A stretch of DNA of 5,368 nucleotides from Gammaproteobacteria bacterium (lineage in GTDB: Bacteria; Pseudomonadota; Gammaproteobacteria; Acidiferrobacterales; SZUA-150): assembly GCA_029880755.1 (NCBI GenBank), contig JAOUNW010000129.1:1-5368 (forward strand), written 5' to 3'. Position numbers and translations under genes: made by a program. Shown one piece after another: positions 1 to 5,368 of this stretch; within the stretch, counting starts at the first letter, position 1, and the number at the start of each line of letters is the position of its first letter. A model generated the notes under the pieces. That model searched no databases. It saw only the letters and a program-made list of their open reading frames with translations, and was not told the origin of the DNA.

Positions 1-631
1 CGCCGCTTTCCAGTTCTATATGGAAGGTACTGACAACGACCACTTCCGTCGGACTGACAATGTTCGCGAAATGCGGATTAACCTCCGTGCTCACATACTG
101 AAAATTCACTGCTATTACCGGAGACCAGGCTTCAGCCATATCCTTATACACACTTTCCAGCATCATATTGATGACCCGCATTTCCGTCTGTGTAAACTCC
201 CGGCCTTCAATCTTGGCGTGAAATCGCCCATCACCACCAAAAAAATTCTCCACAACTGAAAAAACCAGTTTCGGATCGAACACCACCAGAGCGCTGCCTC
301 GCAGTGGCGGTATGCGGCTCAAGTTCAAACTGGTCGGGACGAATAAAGAATGTACATATTCCGCGAACTTCAACATCTGAATACCACCAACTGAAATTTC
401 CGGTGTCCGTCTCAAAAGATTGAACAAACTAACGCGAAAATGGCGCGCGAAACGCTCATTTATCATTTCCAGTGTTGGCATGCGCCCACGTACGATCCGA
501 TCCTGGCTGGCGAAATCATACTGTTGCACCGGGCCACCGGCATCGCCATCGCTGGTGCTGACATCACCGGCGTCAACGCCATGCAGCAGGGCGTCTATTT
601 CATCTTGTGACAGGAGATCATTAACCGCCAT
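1..631 (-). CDS. fliM: Flagellar motor switch protein FliM (N-terminal 210 residues, 3' end beyond window)
   Basis: FliM is the middle ring protein of the flagellar C-ring. It binds phospho-CheY and, with FliG and FliN, sets the direction of rotation at the cytoplasmic face of the motor. Translating from the ATG at 631 gives 210 codons with no stop; the family is usually about 320-340 residues, so roughly the last third is outside the window. Visible hallmarks are the N-terminal CheY-P-binding segment LSQDEIDALL (residues 7-16), an acidic/glycine linker (about 18-35), and the start of the CheC-like middle domain from about residue 45. The GGDGR motif with following KIEGREFT (132-147) is the conserved FliG-contact region. 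The ATG lies four bases after the fliL stop with only a weak Shine-Dalgarno sequence, so translation is probably coupled to fliL. It should be transcribed from the sigma-54 promoter ahead of fliL. No defect is seen in the visible part. Confidence 0.97.
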   Translation of the reverse strand, partial: MAVNDLLSQDEIDALLHGVDAGDVSTSDGDAGGPVQQYDFASQDRIVRGRMPTLEMINERFARHFRVSLFNLLRRTPEISVGGIQMLKFAEYVHSLFVPTSLNLSRIPPLRGSALVVFDPKLVFSVVENFFGGDGRFHAKIEGREFTQTEMRVINMMLESVYKDMAEAWSPVIAVNFQYVSTEVNPHFANIVSPTEVVVVSTFHIELESG

Positions 632-635
632 ACCG

Positions 636-1160
636 TTACTGCATCACAAAACTGGTAAAATAGAGGGCTTCAACTCCAGCCTGTCCGACCTCTTCTTCCA
701 GTATTTTTTGTACTTCCGCCAGGGCGCCGGAACGCAATTTTTCCTTGCCCTCCAGAGTCGAGACACTTTCATAGGTCTGACTACCGAAAAGAAAAACCAG
801 GTTATTGCGGATTACCGGCATATGCTTTTTGATATGCTCCTCCATAGCTGGATCCCGGGTCATTACCTCTACGGTAATTTGCAAAAAACGCGCAGGGCCC
901 CTACCCTCAAAATTCACGACAAACGCCGGTTCCAGAGGCAGGTATATCGCCTGATCCAGCTTTATCTCTTCTTCTTCCACTACCTCCTCATCGTTTCCAT
1001 CGGTAGTGGATTTCTGGGGGGCTAGCACACCGGTAAAATGCAAGGTACCCATAATCGTGCCAACCATAGTGACGATCGAAAGTAAGACGATAATAATTAT
1101 CATCAACCAAGGCGTTGATTTTGCTTTTGGTGCGTCTTCGGTTGCCTCTTCTTTAGCCAT
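636..1160 (-). CDS. fliL: Flagellar basal body-associated protein FliL
   Basis: FliL is a single-pass inner-membrane protein that surrounds or contacts the MotAB stator and supports torque and swarming. The 174-residue product has the expected plan: a short charged cytoplasmic tail (1-17), one strongly hydrophobic membrane segment (about 18-40), an acidic linker rich in Glu (about 55-67), and a periplasmic domain from about 70. That domain contains the family pattern YLPLEPAFVVNF followed by RFLQITVEVM (73-100), and the protein ends in the typical YFTSFVMQ. Length and C-terminus match the family, so the gene appears intact. The start at 1160 is preceded by AGGA seven bases upstream, a good ribosome site. 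The gene is first in a unit with fliM. The sigma-54 promoter lies about 45-60 bases upstream of the start codon. fliK, the usual upstream neighbour in related genomes, is not present here. Confidence 0.97.
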   Translation of the reverse strand: MAKEEATEDAPKAKSTPWLMIIIIVLLSIVTMVGTIMGTLHFTGVLAPQKSTTDGNDEEVVEEEEIKLDQAIYLPLEPAFVVNFEGRGPARFLQITVEVMTRDPAMEEHIKKHMPVIRNNLVFLFGSQTYESVSTLEGKEKLRSGALAEVQKILEEEVGQAGVEALYFTSFVMQ

Positions 1161-1203
1161 GAACTATTCCTACTTAGTAAACACAAGCTTATTGCTAGTC
1201 TTG

Positions 1204-1219
1204 TGCAAGCTATATGCCA
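1204..1219 (-). promoter_or_regulatory. Sigma-54 (RpoN) promoter for fliL-fliM
   Basis: Read on the minus strand, the sequence is TGGCAT, five bases (ATAGC), then TTGCA. The invariant GG and GC are separated by exactly 10 bases, and the match to the sigma-54 consensus TGGCAC-N5-TTGCW has only one difference. A start site about 12 bases past the GC would fall near 1193 and give a leader of about 33 bases that contains the fliL ribosome site. In Pseudomonas and Vibrio relatives, middle flagellar genes including fliL use RpoN with an FleQ/FlrA- or FleR/FlrC-type activator. Motif and position agree, so the call is strong although it comes from sequence only. Confidence 0.85.
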
Positions 1220-1280
1220 CTGGAGTAAGAGCATATTTCTTTTTGTTTAACAGAGGGTTATAATGCTTTTTTCGACTTAC

Positions 1281-1294
1281 GACAGTCTTTTGAC
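1281..1294. promoter_or_regulatory. Possible FleQ-type activator site upstream of fliL (weak)
   Basis: GACAGTCTTTTGAC agrees at about 10 of 14 positions with the palindromic FleQ consensus as I recall it (GTCANTAAATTGAC), with the right half TTGAC intact. It lies about 60-75 bases upstream of the sigma-54 promoter, a plausible enhancer distance. A match of this quality can arise by chance in AT-rich DNA, so this is suggestive only. Confidence 0.25.
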
Positions 1295-1388
1295 TCCGTA
1301 TGATTTAAGCTGATATCGCACACGGCACTGCAGCGAACGATATTCGGGCATATTATTCCTTTATTTTTACGTACAATTCGAAAAGATT

Positions 1389-1423
1389 GGTGGATCCCCC
1401 AAACTGCCGGACCGCGATCCACC
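1389..1423. repeat. 8-bp inverted repeat upstream of the di-heme cytochrome gene
   Basis: GGTGGATC at 1389-1396 is the exact reverse complement of GATCCACC at 1416-1423, with 19 bases between. The arms are centred 27 bases apart, roughly two and a half helical turns. It sits about 80-115 bases before the start codon of the di-heme gene. This could be an operator for a dimeric regulator or a leader hairpin. No T-tract follows on either strand, so it is not an intrinsic terminator. Confidence 0.4.
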
Positions 1424-1488
1424 TGGAGAACTGATCTTCCTATCCCAATAGCGTGCCAAGATGCATTCGCTTGGGCGGCAGCATTCGC

Positions 1489-1496
1489 AAGGAGAG
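1489..1496 (+). promoter_or_regulatory. Ribosome binding site that fixes the di-heme gene start at 1506
   Basis: AAGGAGAG is a strong Shine-Dalgarno sequence followed nine bases later by ATG at 1506. The upstream in-frame ATG at 1461 has no such site, and using it would put 15 extra residues in front of the signal peptide. The start at 1506 is therefore preferred. Confidence 0.75.
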
Positions 1497-1505
1497 GCTT
1501 TTGAC

Positions 1506-2606
1506 ATGATTGTTTACGCTTGGCATATCCGCATCGAAAAAACATTTTTACTTGTTGCGTTAATAGCGGGTGCGGCCTCCTGCCTGCTCCCGCCGTCCGC
1601 CATGGCCTTTGACTATTTTCAATCCCTGCCGGATCAACCGCTGGTACCCGCAAACAATCCCATATCGCATGAAAAAGCCGATTTGGGAAAAATGCTGTTT
1701 TTCGACGCACGTTTGTCAAAGGACGGTAAACTCGCCTGTAATTCCTGTCACTCTTTGACTACCGCAGCTAGTGACGGCATGGCCGTATCACCGGGGGCTG
1801 ACGGTAAATTTACCCGGCGCTCGAGTCCCAGCCTGCTTAACATCGGTTTACAAACGGTTTATTACTGGGATGGCCGCAGTAAATCCCTGGAAGATCTATT
1901 TCTCGATCACTTAGCCGCCGCTGATATTATGGCAGTGGACGATTTTGTTTTACTGGAACGAAGAATCCAGGCAATACCCGGATACCGTACAGCTTTCAGC
2001 AAGGCTTTTAACTCAAAAGACGCTCAGATTTCCGTTGCCCACATGGCGCAAGCGGTGGCTACTTTTCTTCGTACTTTGCTGACCCCGGGAAGTCGATATG
2101 ATCAGTTTATTCAAGGCGATGTGAATGCGCTAAGCGCTCTGGAAAAAACCGGCATGGAATTATTCCGCACTGTAGGTTGTCTGGCGTGCCATTTTGGCGT
2201 CAATTTCGCCGGGCCCGCACCGGGTCCGGCACTACATCTGGGCGACGGCTTTTACGAACTGTTTCCCAACCACACCGGCACAATTTATGACGAACCGTTG
2301 CATTTATTAGATGACTTGGGCATTTTTGAAGTCAGCAACAACCCGCAGGACAAGCGTTTATGGCGGGTACCGCCGTTGCGAAATATTGCCCTCACAGCCC
2401 CTTATTTCCATAACGGCTCCGCTGCCGACTTGGAGACCGCAATTAAAGTAATGGCGCTTACACAACTGCGTAAGGAACTCCACGCGGATGAGATCGCTGC
2501 AATAAGAGCATTCTTAGAAAGTCTGACTGGAACACTACCGGAAATTTCACTCCCCTCTCTGCCCGTGACACCGGGGATTTCGATTCAGGAATATCTCCGT
2601 TGGTAA
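1506..2606 (+). CDS. Exported di-heme cytochrome, bacterial cytochrome c peroxidase/MauG superfamily, with altered peroxidatic site
   Basis: Family members use two c-type hemes in the periplasm to reduce H2O2 or, as in MauG, to oxidise protein residues. The product from ATG 1506 has 366 residues. It starts with an export signal (hydrophobic core about 14-30, likely cleavage after SAMA at 34). Heme site one is CNSCH (78-82), preceded by GKMLFFDARLS. WDGR at 121-124 carries the inter-heme Trp. Heme site two is CLACH (225-229). The LRNIALTAPYFHNGS block (291-305) is highly typical, and Met316 in KVMALTQL aligns with the axial Met of the electron-transfer heme. Against Pseudomonas aeruginosa CCP, recalled from memory, the stretch after heme one aligns without gaps and gives Ala98 for His71, Leu131 for Gln104 and Ile141 (next to Asp140) for Glu114. 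No His occurs between residue 82 and WDGR. The segment between heme two and Met is about 13 residues longer than in that protein. Family assignment is firm; the peroxidase reaction is doubtful. The gene stands alone, convergent with the regulator gene and divergent from fliL. Confidence 0.93.
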   Translation: MIVYAWHIRIEKTFLLVALIAGAASCLLPPSAMAFDYFQSLPDQPLVPANNPISHEKADLGKMLFFDARLSKDGKLACNSCHSLTTAASDGMAVSPGADGKFTRRSSPSLLNIGLQTVYYWDGRSKSLEDLFLDHLAAADIMAVDDFVLLERRIQAIPGYRTAFSKAFNSKDAQISVAHMAQAVATFLRTLLTPGSRYDQFIQGDVNALSALEKTGMELFRTVGCLACHFGVNFAGPAPGPALHLGDGFYELFPNHTGTIYDEPLHLLDDLGIFEVSNNPQDKRLWRVPPLRNIALTAPYFHNGSAADLETAIKVMALTQLRKELHADEIAAIRAFLESLTGTLPEISLPSLPVTPGISIQEYLRW

Positions 2607-2655
2607 GCTCAAGCGGTCGATGCCTTACATTGCCGGATACATAAATATGGCCGGC

Positions 2656-4386
2656 TCAGCCGTGTTCTGAGGTACCGCCGCCATCGGGCTCGGGGCCCCA
2701 TTCATAAACGGCGGTTACGCTGCTGCCGTTATCAGAATATTCCAGGTCTTTACTTAAAGCACGAACCAGCGGAATTCCCCTGCCTCTGTACTTTTTGTTG
2801 CGTTGCAAATCATAGTCGATAGCGCCATAGTCGAAACCCCGGCCGCTGTCTGAAACTTTGATTTTCAAGCAGCCGCGACCACTGTTGTTCGCATGTTGAA
2901 TACTAATTCTCAACCAACCGTTCTGTGCATTTACCAGTAATTTTTCCCGTGATTCAAAATAGTTTCTAAACCCCGACGGCGTATCCCGTTCCTCCGAATC
3001 CAATTCCAGAATTCCATGTTCCACGGCATTATTCACCAATTCGGCCAGTATGGTGTGAATTTTTTCACGATGCGAATATAAGCCCTGCATGTCCATTATA
3101 GACTTGCTGAGAAAAGGCAATGGATCAAATCGGGTGAGAAGCGCTTTTTCCAGTTTGAAATCCAGACTCCATTCCATGGGCGAAACCTTGCCTGAAAACT
3201 CACTTTGGGGAGTCGCATCCGAACTCAAAGACTGCCGGTCTACCGTCAGTTCGACAAACGTAATGTCATCGGCTTGCGGCTTCCCCTGGGAATACTCCTT
3301 AAGCAGATTAATAATGGCATCGTGTGTATTTTCCATGCCATGCGCCTGATGCACCATTTGTTCCAGACCTTCCTGACCGAGCATTACCCCGTTGATACCG
3401 GTTAACTCAGTAGCGCCATCTGAATATATATAGACCTTATTTTTTGCGGATATCTCGAATACCTGCGGAGTCCTGTCAAATTTTTCCGGCGCCAGTATGC
3501 CCATAGGGACATAACGAGAACTACCGCGATTTTTCACCACGCCGTTCGCATCGCACAGTAGCACATCCGGCATGCCACCGTTCCAGACGGTTACCGTTTG
3601 TTCAACGCTATCGACTTCCATAACGACGGCAGCGAAAAACAAATCCTTTGGTAGTATATCATTCAGCTTGCTGTTAATTGCGCTGACTATATCTTTTACG
3701 GAAAAACCGTTAGAAGTCATTGCATAAAATAAATCAGATACCGGCACGGCACCGACCGCCGCTGACAGTCCATGGCCGGTGAAATCCCCGATCAGCACAT
3801 TCAACGAACCCGTGGGTCGAATTGCATATAAAAATAAATCGCCATTGAACACGGACATGGGTGACAGGTAGTATTTCATGCCGCTGATTTTCCGGTAACC
3901 GGTAGTGACAATATTGGTAAATATCCTCTTCGCGATTTCCTGCTCCTGTCGCAATCGATCGTGGTGATAAGACAGTTCACGATTCTGCATGACAATTGTT
4001 TTTGTCATTTCCTTTATCCTTACCATCGCGTCAATCTTGGATTTCAGGATAATATGATTATAAGGTTTGGTGATGAAGTCGTCGCCGCCGCATCTGACAC
4101 ATTCCGCCAGCGCCTCGTCCTCTGTTACCGCTGTGAGGAATATTACCGGTACAAAGTTGCTGCCCGCTAATTTCTTAATGCGCCGTGTGGCATCATACCC
4201 ATTCATTCCAGGCATCATGACATCCATCAGCACCATATCCGGGCGTTCACTGGTGAATTTTTCTATCGCTTCGAATCCGTTGCCGGCCTCGACAACCTGG
4301 TACTGGTAACGCATCAATACAGCCCTGAGAACCGCGACATTCGTGCGGTCATCGTCCACTACCAGTACTTTGAGCGAATCGGCCAT
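2656..4386 (-). CDS. REC-PP2C-HATPase fused response regulator, phosphatase and kinase (HsbR/CrsR-like)
   Basis: This 576-residue cytoplasmic protein has three parts. The receiver (about 5-122) has the acidic pocket D11-D13, phospho-acceptor Asp55 in LMDVMMPG, Thr85 and Lys107. A coiled-coil-like linker follows (about 122-158). The PP2C/SpoIIE phosphatase (about 165-383) has metal-ligand motifs FNGD (D183), GDFTGHG (D201), SDGATE (D323) and ADDIT (D373/D374). The RsbW-like anti-sigma kinase (about 420-563) has an N box with E449, N453 and H457, a G1 box DSGRGFD (513-519) and a G2 box RGRGIPL (534-540). All key residues are present, so all activities look intact. In Pseudomonas HsbR and Shewanella CrsR this layout phosphorylates or dephosphorylates a STAS antagonist that frees or captures the anti-sigma factor FlgM or a general-stress sigma factor. 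No STAS or Hpt gene lies next to it here. The ATG at 4386 is the only possible start (an in-frame TAA lies eight codons upstream) but lacks a clear Shine-Dalgarno sequence, which suggests modest translation. The stop is 49 bases from that of the convergent cytochrome gene. Confidence 0.93.
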   Translation of the reverse strand: MADSLKVLVVDDDRTNVAVLRAVLMRYQYQVVEAGNGFEAIEKFTSERPDMVLMDVMMPGMNGYDATRRIKKLAGSNFVPVIFLTAVTEDEALAECVRCGGDDFITKPYNHIILKSKIDAMVRIKEMTKTIVMQNRELSYHHDRLRQEQEIAKRIFTNIVTTGYRKISGMKYYLSPMSVFNGDLFLYAIRPTGSLNVLIGDFTGHGLSAAVGAVPVSDLFYAMTSNGFSVKDIVSAINSKLNDILPKDLFFAAVVMEVDSVEQTVTVWNGGMPDVLLCDANGVVKNRGSSRYVPMGILAPEKFDRTPQVFEISAKNKVYIYSDGATELTGINGVMLGQEGLEQMVHQAHGMENTHDAIINLLKEYSQGKPQADDITFVELTVDRQSLSSDATPQSEFSGKVSPMEWSLDFKLEKALLTRFDPLPFLSKSIMDMQGLYSHREKIHTILAELVNNAVEHGILELDSEERDTPSGFRNYFESREKLLVNAQNGWLRISIQHANNSGRGCLKIKVSDSGRGFDYGAIDYDLQRNKKYRGRGIPLVRALSKDLEYSDNGSSVTAVYEWGPEPDGGGTSEHG

Positions 4387-4477
4387 ATCATTATGATTAA
4401 AGTTGTATTAACAAGGCGCCAGCAATTATTATTTGTAGTTTAAACGAATATTGCTTAATTGCGGTTCATTAATTGGT

Positions 4478-4495
4478 CAGCCGCACCCACGGCTG
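4478..4495. repeat. GC-rich hairpin in the cheB-regulator gap
   Basis: CAGCCG (4478-4483) and CGGCTG (4490-4495) form a perfect 6-bp stem with a 6-base loop. It sits 59 bases past the cheB stop and 92 bases before the regulator start, in an otherwise AT-rich gap of 167 bases. No run of T follows on the minus strand, so it is not a standard intrinsic terminator. It could be an mRNA-stability hairpin after cheB, a Rho-related element or a protein site. Confidence 0.35.
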
Positions 4496-4553
4496 TCAGA
4501 GTGTATTCACTATATTAGTATAATTCCGGTGCCACCAAGCCATACCGGGTTAA

Positions 4554-5366
4554 CTATTTAGTCATTTTAATTAATTCTTTGGGTATCGCATACAAATCCA
4601 GGACGCGATCGACACAGCCTAGTTTTACCGATTCCCCCGGCATCCCCCATACTACACTCGAGTTTTCATCCTGCGCGATCGTCGGTGCACCGCTTTCCTT
4701 CAACTCTTTCATGCCTTGAGCACCATCGGCTCCCATACCCGTAAGAATAACACCAATTGCATTGACGCCGACATTTTGCGCCACCGAGCGAAACATAACA
4801 TCAACGCTGGGTTTGTGCCGATTCACCGGCGGTCCGTCCAGCAAATTACAGATATAGCGAGCGCCACTTCGGCTTATCGCCAGATGCCGGTTGCCCGGTG
4901 AAATATATACATGGCCGGGCAAGATCTGCTGGCCGTCTTCCGCCTCACACACCGTCAGCTCCGAAGCGCCATTCATGCGCTTGGCGAACGGACCGCTAAA
5001 AGCTTCCGGTATATGCTGCGTGATTACGATACCCGGCATGGCCGCCGGTAATCTTACTAATACCTCTTTTATCGCCTCAGTACCCCCGGTTGATGCACCG
5101 ATCGCTATAATCTTTTCCGTTGTTTGTAACCGGACTTTCCCCTCACTTTTCTTGATTACCGCATCGGCGCTTAATTTCGGCGTAGTTTCTGAGCCGGCGC
5201 CCTCCACTATCAGGCGGCCTACCTTCACCTTCGCCGCGATCTTGATCTTGCCGACTATTTCTTCCGCATAATTCCCCAAGGTACCAGCCAGATCCAACTT
5301 TGGTTTAGCCACAAAATCAATGGCGCCGTATTCAAGAGCCTGCAGCGTAATGTCCGCGCCTTTCTC
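4554..5366 (-). CDS. cheB: Chemotaxis protein-glutamate methylesterase/deamidase CheB (C-terminal 270 residues, 5' end beyond window)
   Basis: CheB removes methyl groups from receptor glutamates and deamidates receptor glutamines, providing adaptation opposite CheR; phosphorylation by CheA activates it. The frame is open to the right edge. The first visible residues (EKGADITLQALEYGAIDFVAKPK) are the last helix and KP loop of the receiver domain, so a GTG at 5312 is an internal Val codon and not the start. A linker of roughly 60 residues follows, then the methylesterase domain with its catalytic triad: Ser92 in IGASTGG, His118 in ITQHIP and Asp214 in LTGMGADG (numbers count visible residues). 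Given family lengths of about 350-390, roughly 80-120 residues are outside. The C-terminus ends normally at a TAG, so the visible part appears functional. Its neighbour downstream is the REC-PP2C-kinase gene. Whether it serves a flagellar or a pilus-type chemosensory cluster cannot be told from here. Confidence 0.96.
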   Translation of the reverse strand, partial: EKGADITLQALEYGAIDFVAKPKLDLAGTLGNYAEEIVGKIKIAAKVKVGRLIVEGAGSETTPKLSADAVIKKSEGKVRLQTTEKIIAIGASTGGTEAIKEVLVRLPAAMPGIVITQHIPEAFSGPFAKRMNGASELTVCEAEDGQQILPGHVYISPGNRHLAISRSGARYICNLLDGPPVNRHKPSVDVMFRSVAQNVGVNAIGVILTGMGADGAQGMKELKESGAPTIAQDENSSVVWGMPGESVKLGCVDRVLDLYAIPKELIKMTK

Positions 5367-5368
5367 CG

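Larger units (their letters stand above)
1161..1505. other. Divergent intergenic region between fliL and the di-heme cytochrome gene
   Basis: This stretch of about 345 bases holds no convincing gene. The reading frames crossing it on either strand lack a ribosome site and recognisable protein features. It contains the fliL sigma-54 promoter (1204-1219), a possible FleQ-like palindrome (1281-1294), an inverted repeat (1389-1396 with 1416-1423), and the ribosome site of the di-heme gene. No strong sigma-70 promoter is evident for the plus-strand gene. TTGACT at 1290-1295 has only a poor -10 candidate near 1312-1317, and TACAAT at 1372-1377 lacks a matching -35. Confidence 0.7.

Noticed and set aside
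420..1025. 201-codon plus-strand reading frame opposite fliM/fliL
   Set aside because: Its composition is that of an antisense shadow, and the opposite strand encodes the well-conserved FliM N-terminus and FliL.
1463..1488. GCATTCGC repeated at 1463-1470 and 1481-1488 before the cytochrome gene
   Set aside because: Two 8-base copies close together are not enough to claim an operator or an insertion scar, and no further copies were seen.
1575..1585. Cys26 in the export signal of the di-heme protein as a lipoprotein attachment site
   Set aside because: The residues before it (AAS) lack the Leu/Val/Ile expected at lipobox position -3, and a normal signal peptidase site SAMA follows at 31-34.
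1258..1719. 153-codon minus-strand reading frame over the intergenic region and start of the cytochrome gene
   Set aside because: There is no recognisable domain or ribosome site, and it overlaps the signal peptide and heme-one coding region on the other strand; it is a shadow frame.
2632..2655. GCCGG...CCGGC inverted repeat between the convergent cytochrome and regulator genes as a two-way terminator
   Set aside because: The stem is only 5 bp with a 14-base loop and has no T-tract on either side, too weak to call a terminator.
4519..4534. Possible second sigma-54 promoter (minus strand TGGCAC-N5-TTATA) just after cheB, ahead of the regulator gene
   Set aside because: The -24 half is perfect, but the essential GC of the -12 element is replaced by AT, so it is unlikely to work as it stands.
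4891..5271. 126-codon plus-strand reading frame opposite cheB
   Set aside because: It lies entirely antisense to the conserved CheB methylesterase domain, with no ribosome site or protein features.
5310..5312. GTG at 5312 as the start of a short CheB
   Set aside because: The frame continues upstream to the window edge with conserved receiver-domain sequence, so this codon is an internal Val.

Overview
The window looks like a flagellar/chemotaxis region of a gammaproteobacterium of moderate GC content, possibly a marine lineage near the Pseudomonas/Cellvibrio/Marinobacter side. The basis is a Pseudomonas-type fliL-fliM pair behind a sigma-54 promoter, plus a REC-PP2C-kinase regulator of the HsbR/CrsR type. 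The genus cannot be fixed from this sequence alone.

Layout, left to right. Positions 1-631 (minus) hold the first 210 codons of fliM, which runs off the left edge. Positions 636-1160 (minus) hold fliL, four bases upstream of fliM. Positions 1161-1505 form a divergent intergenic region. It carries a near-consensus sigma-54 promoter for fliLM (1204-1219), a possible FleQ-like site and an 8-bp inverted repeat. Positions 1506-2606 (plus) encode an exported di-heme protein of the bacterial cytochrome c peroxidase/MauG superfamily. Positions 2656-4386 (minus) encode a three-domain regulator: receiver, PP2C/SpoIIE phosphatase and RsbW-like kinase. Positions 4554-5366 (minus) hold the C-terminal part of cheB, which runs off the right edge.

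How the genes fit together. CheB tunes chemoreceptor methylation and hence CheY-P. FliM receives CheY-P at the motor. FliL supports the stator. The REC-PP2C-kinase protein belongs to a partner-switch class that, in Pseudomonas, controls the FlgM/FliA flagellar checkpoint and biofilm decisions. The di-heme gene is on the opposite strand and has no obvious link to motility, so it splits the minus-strand flagellar genes into cheB-regulator and fliLM blocks.

The observation most worth following is that this di-heme protein keeps both CXXCH sites and the electron-transfer-heme Met. At the positions aligning without gaps to the peroxidatic-site residues of Pseudomonas CCP (His71, Gln104, Glu114) it has Ala, Leu and Ile. 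It may therefore do chemistry other than classical H2O2 reduction. No clearly new multigene system, mobile element, CRISPR array or RNA gene was seen.
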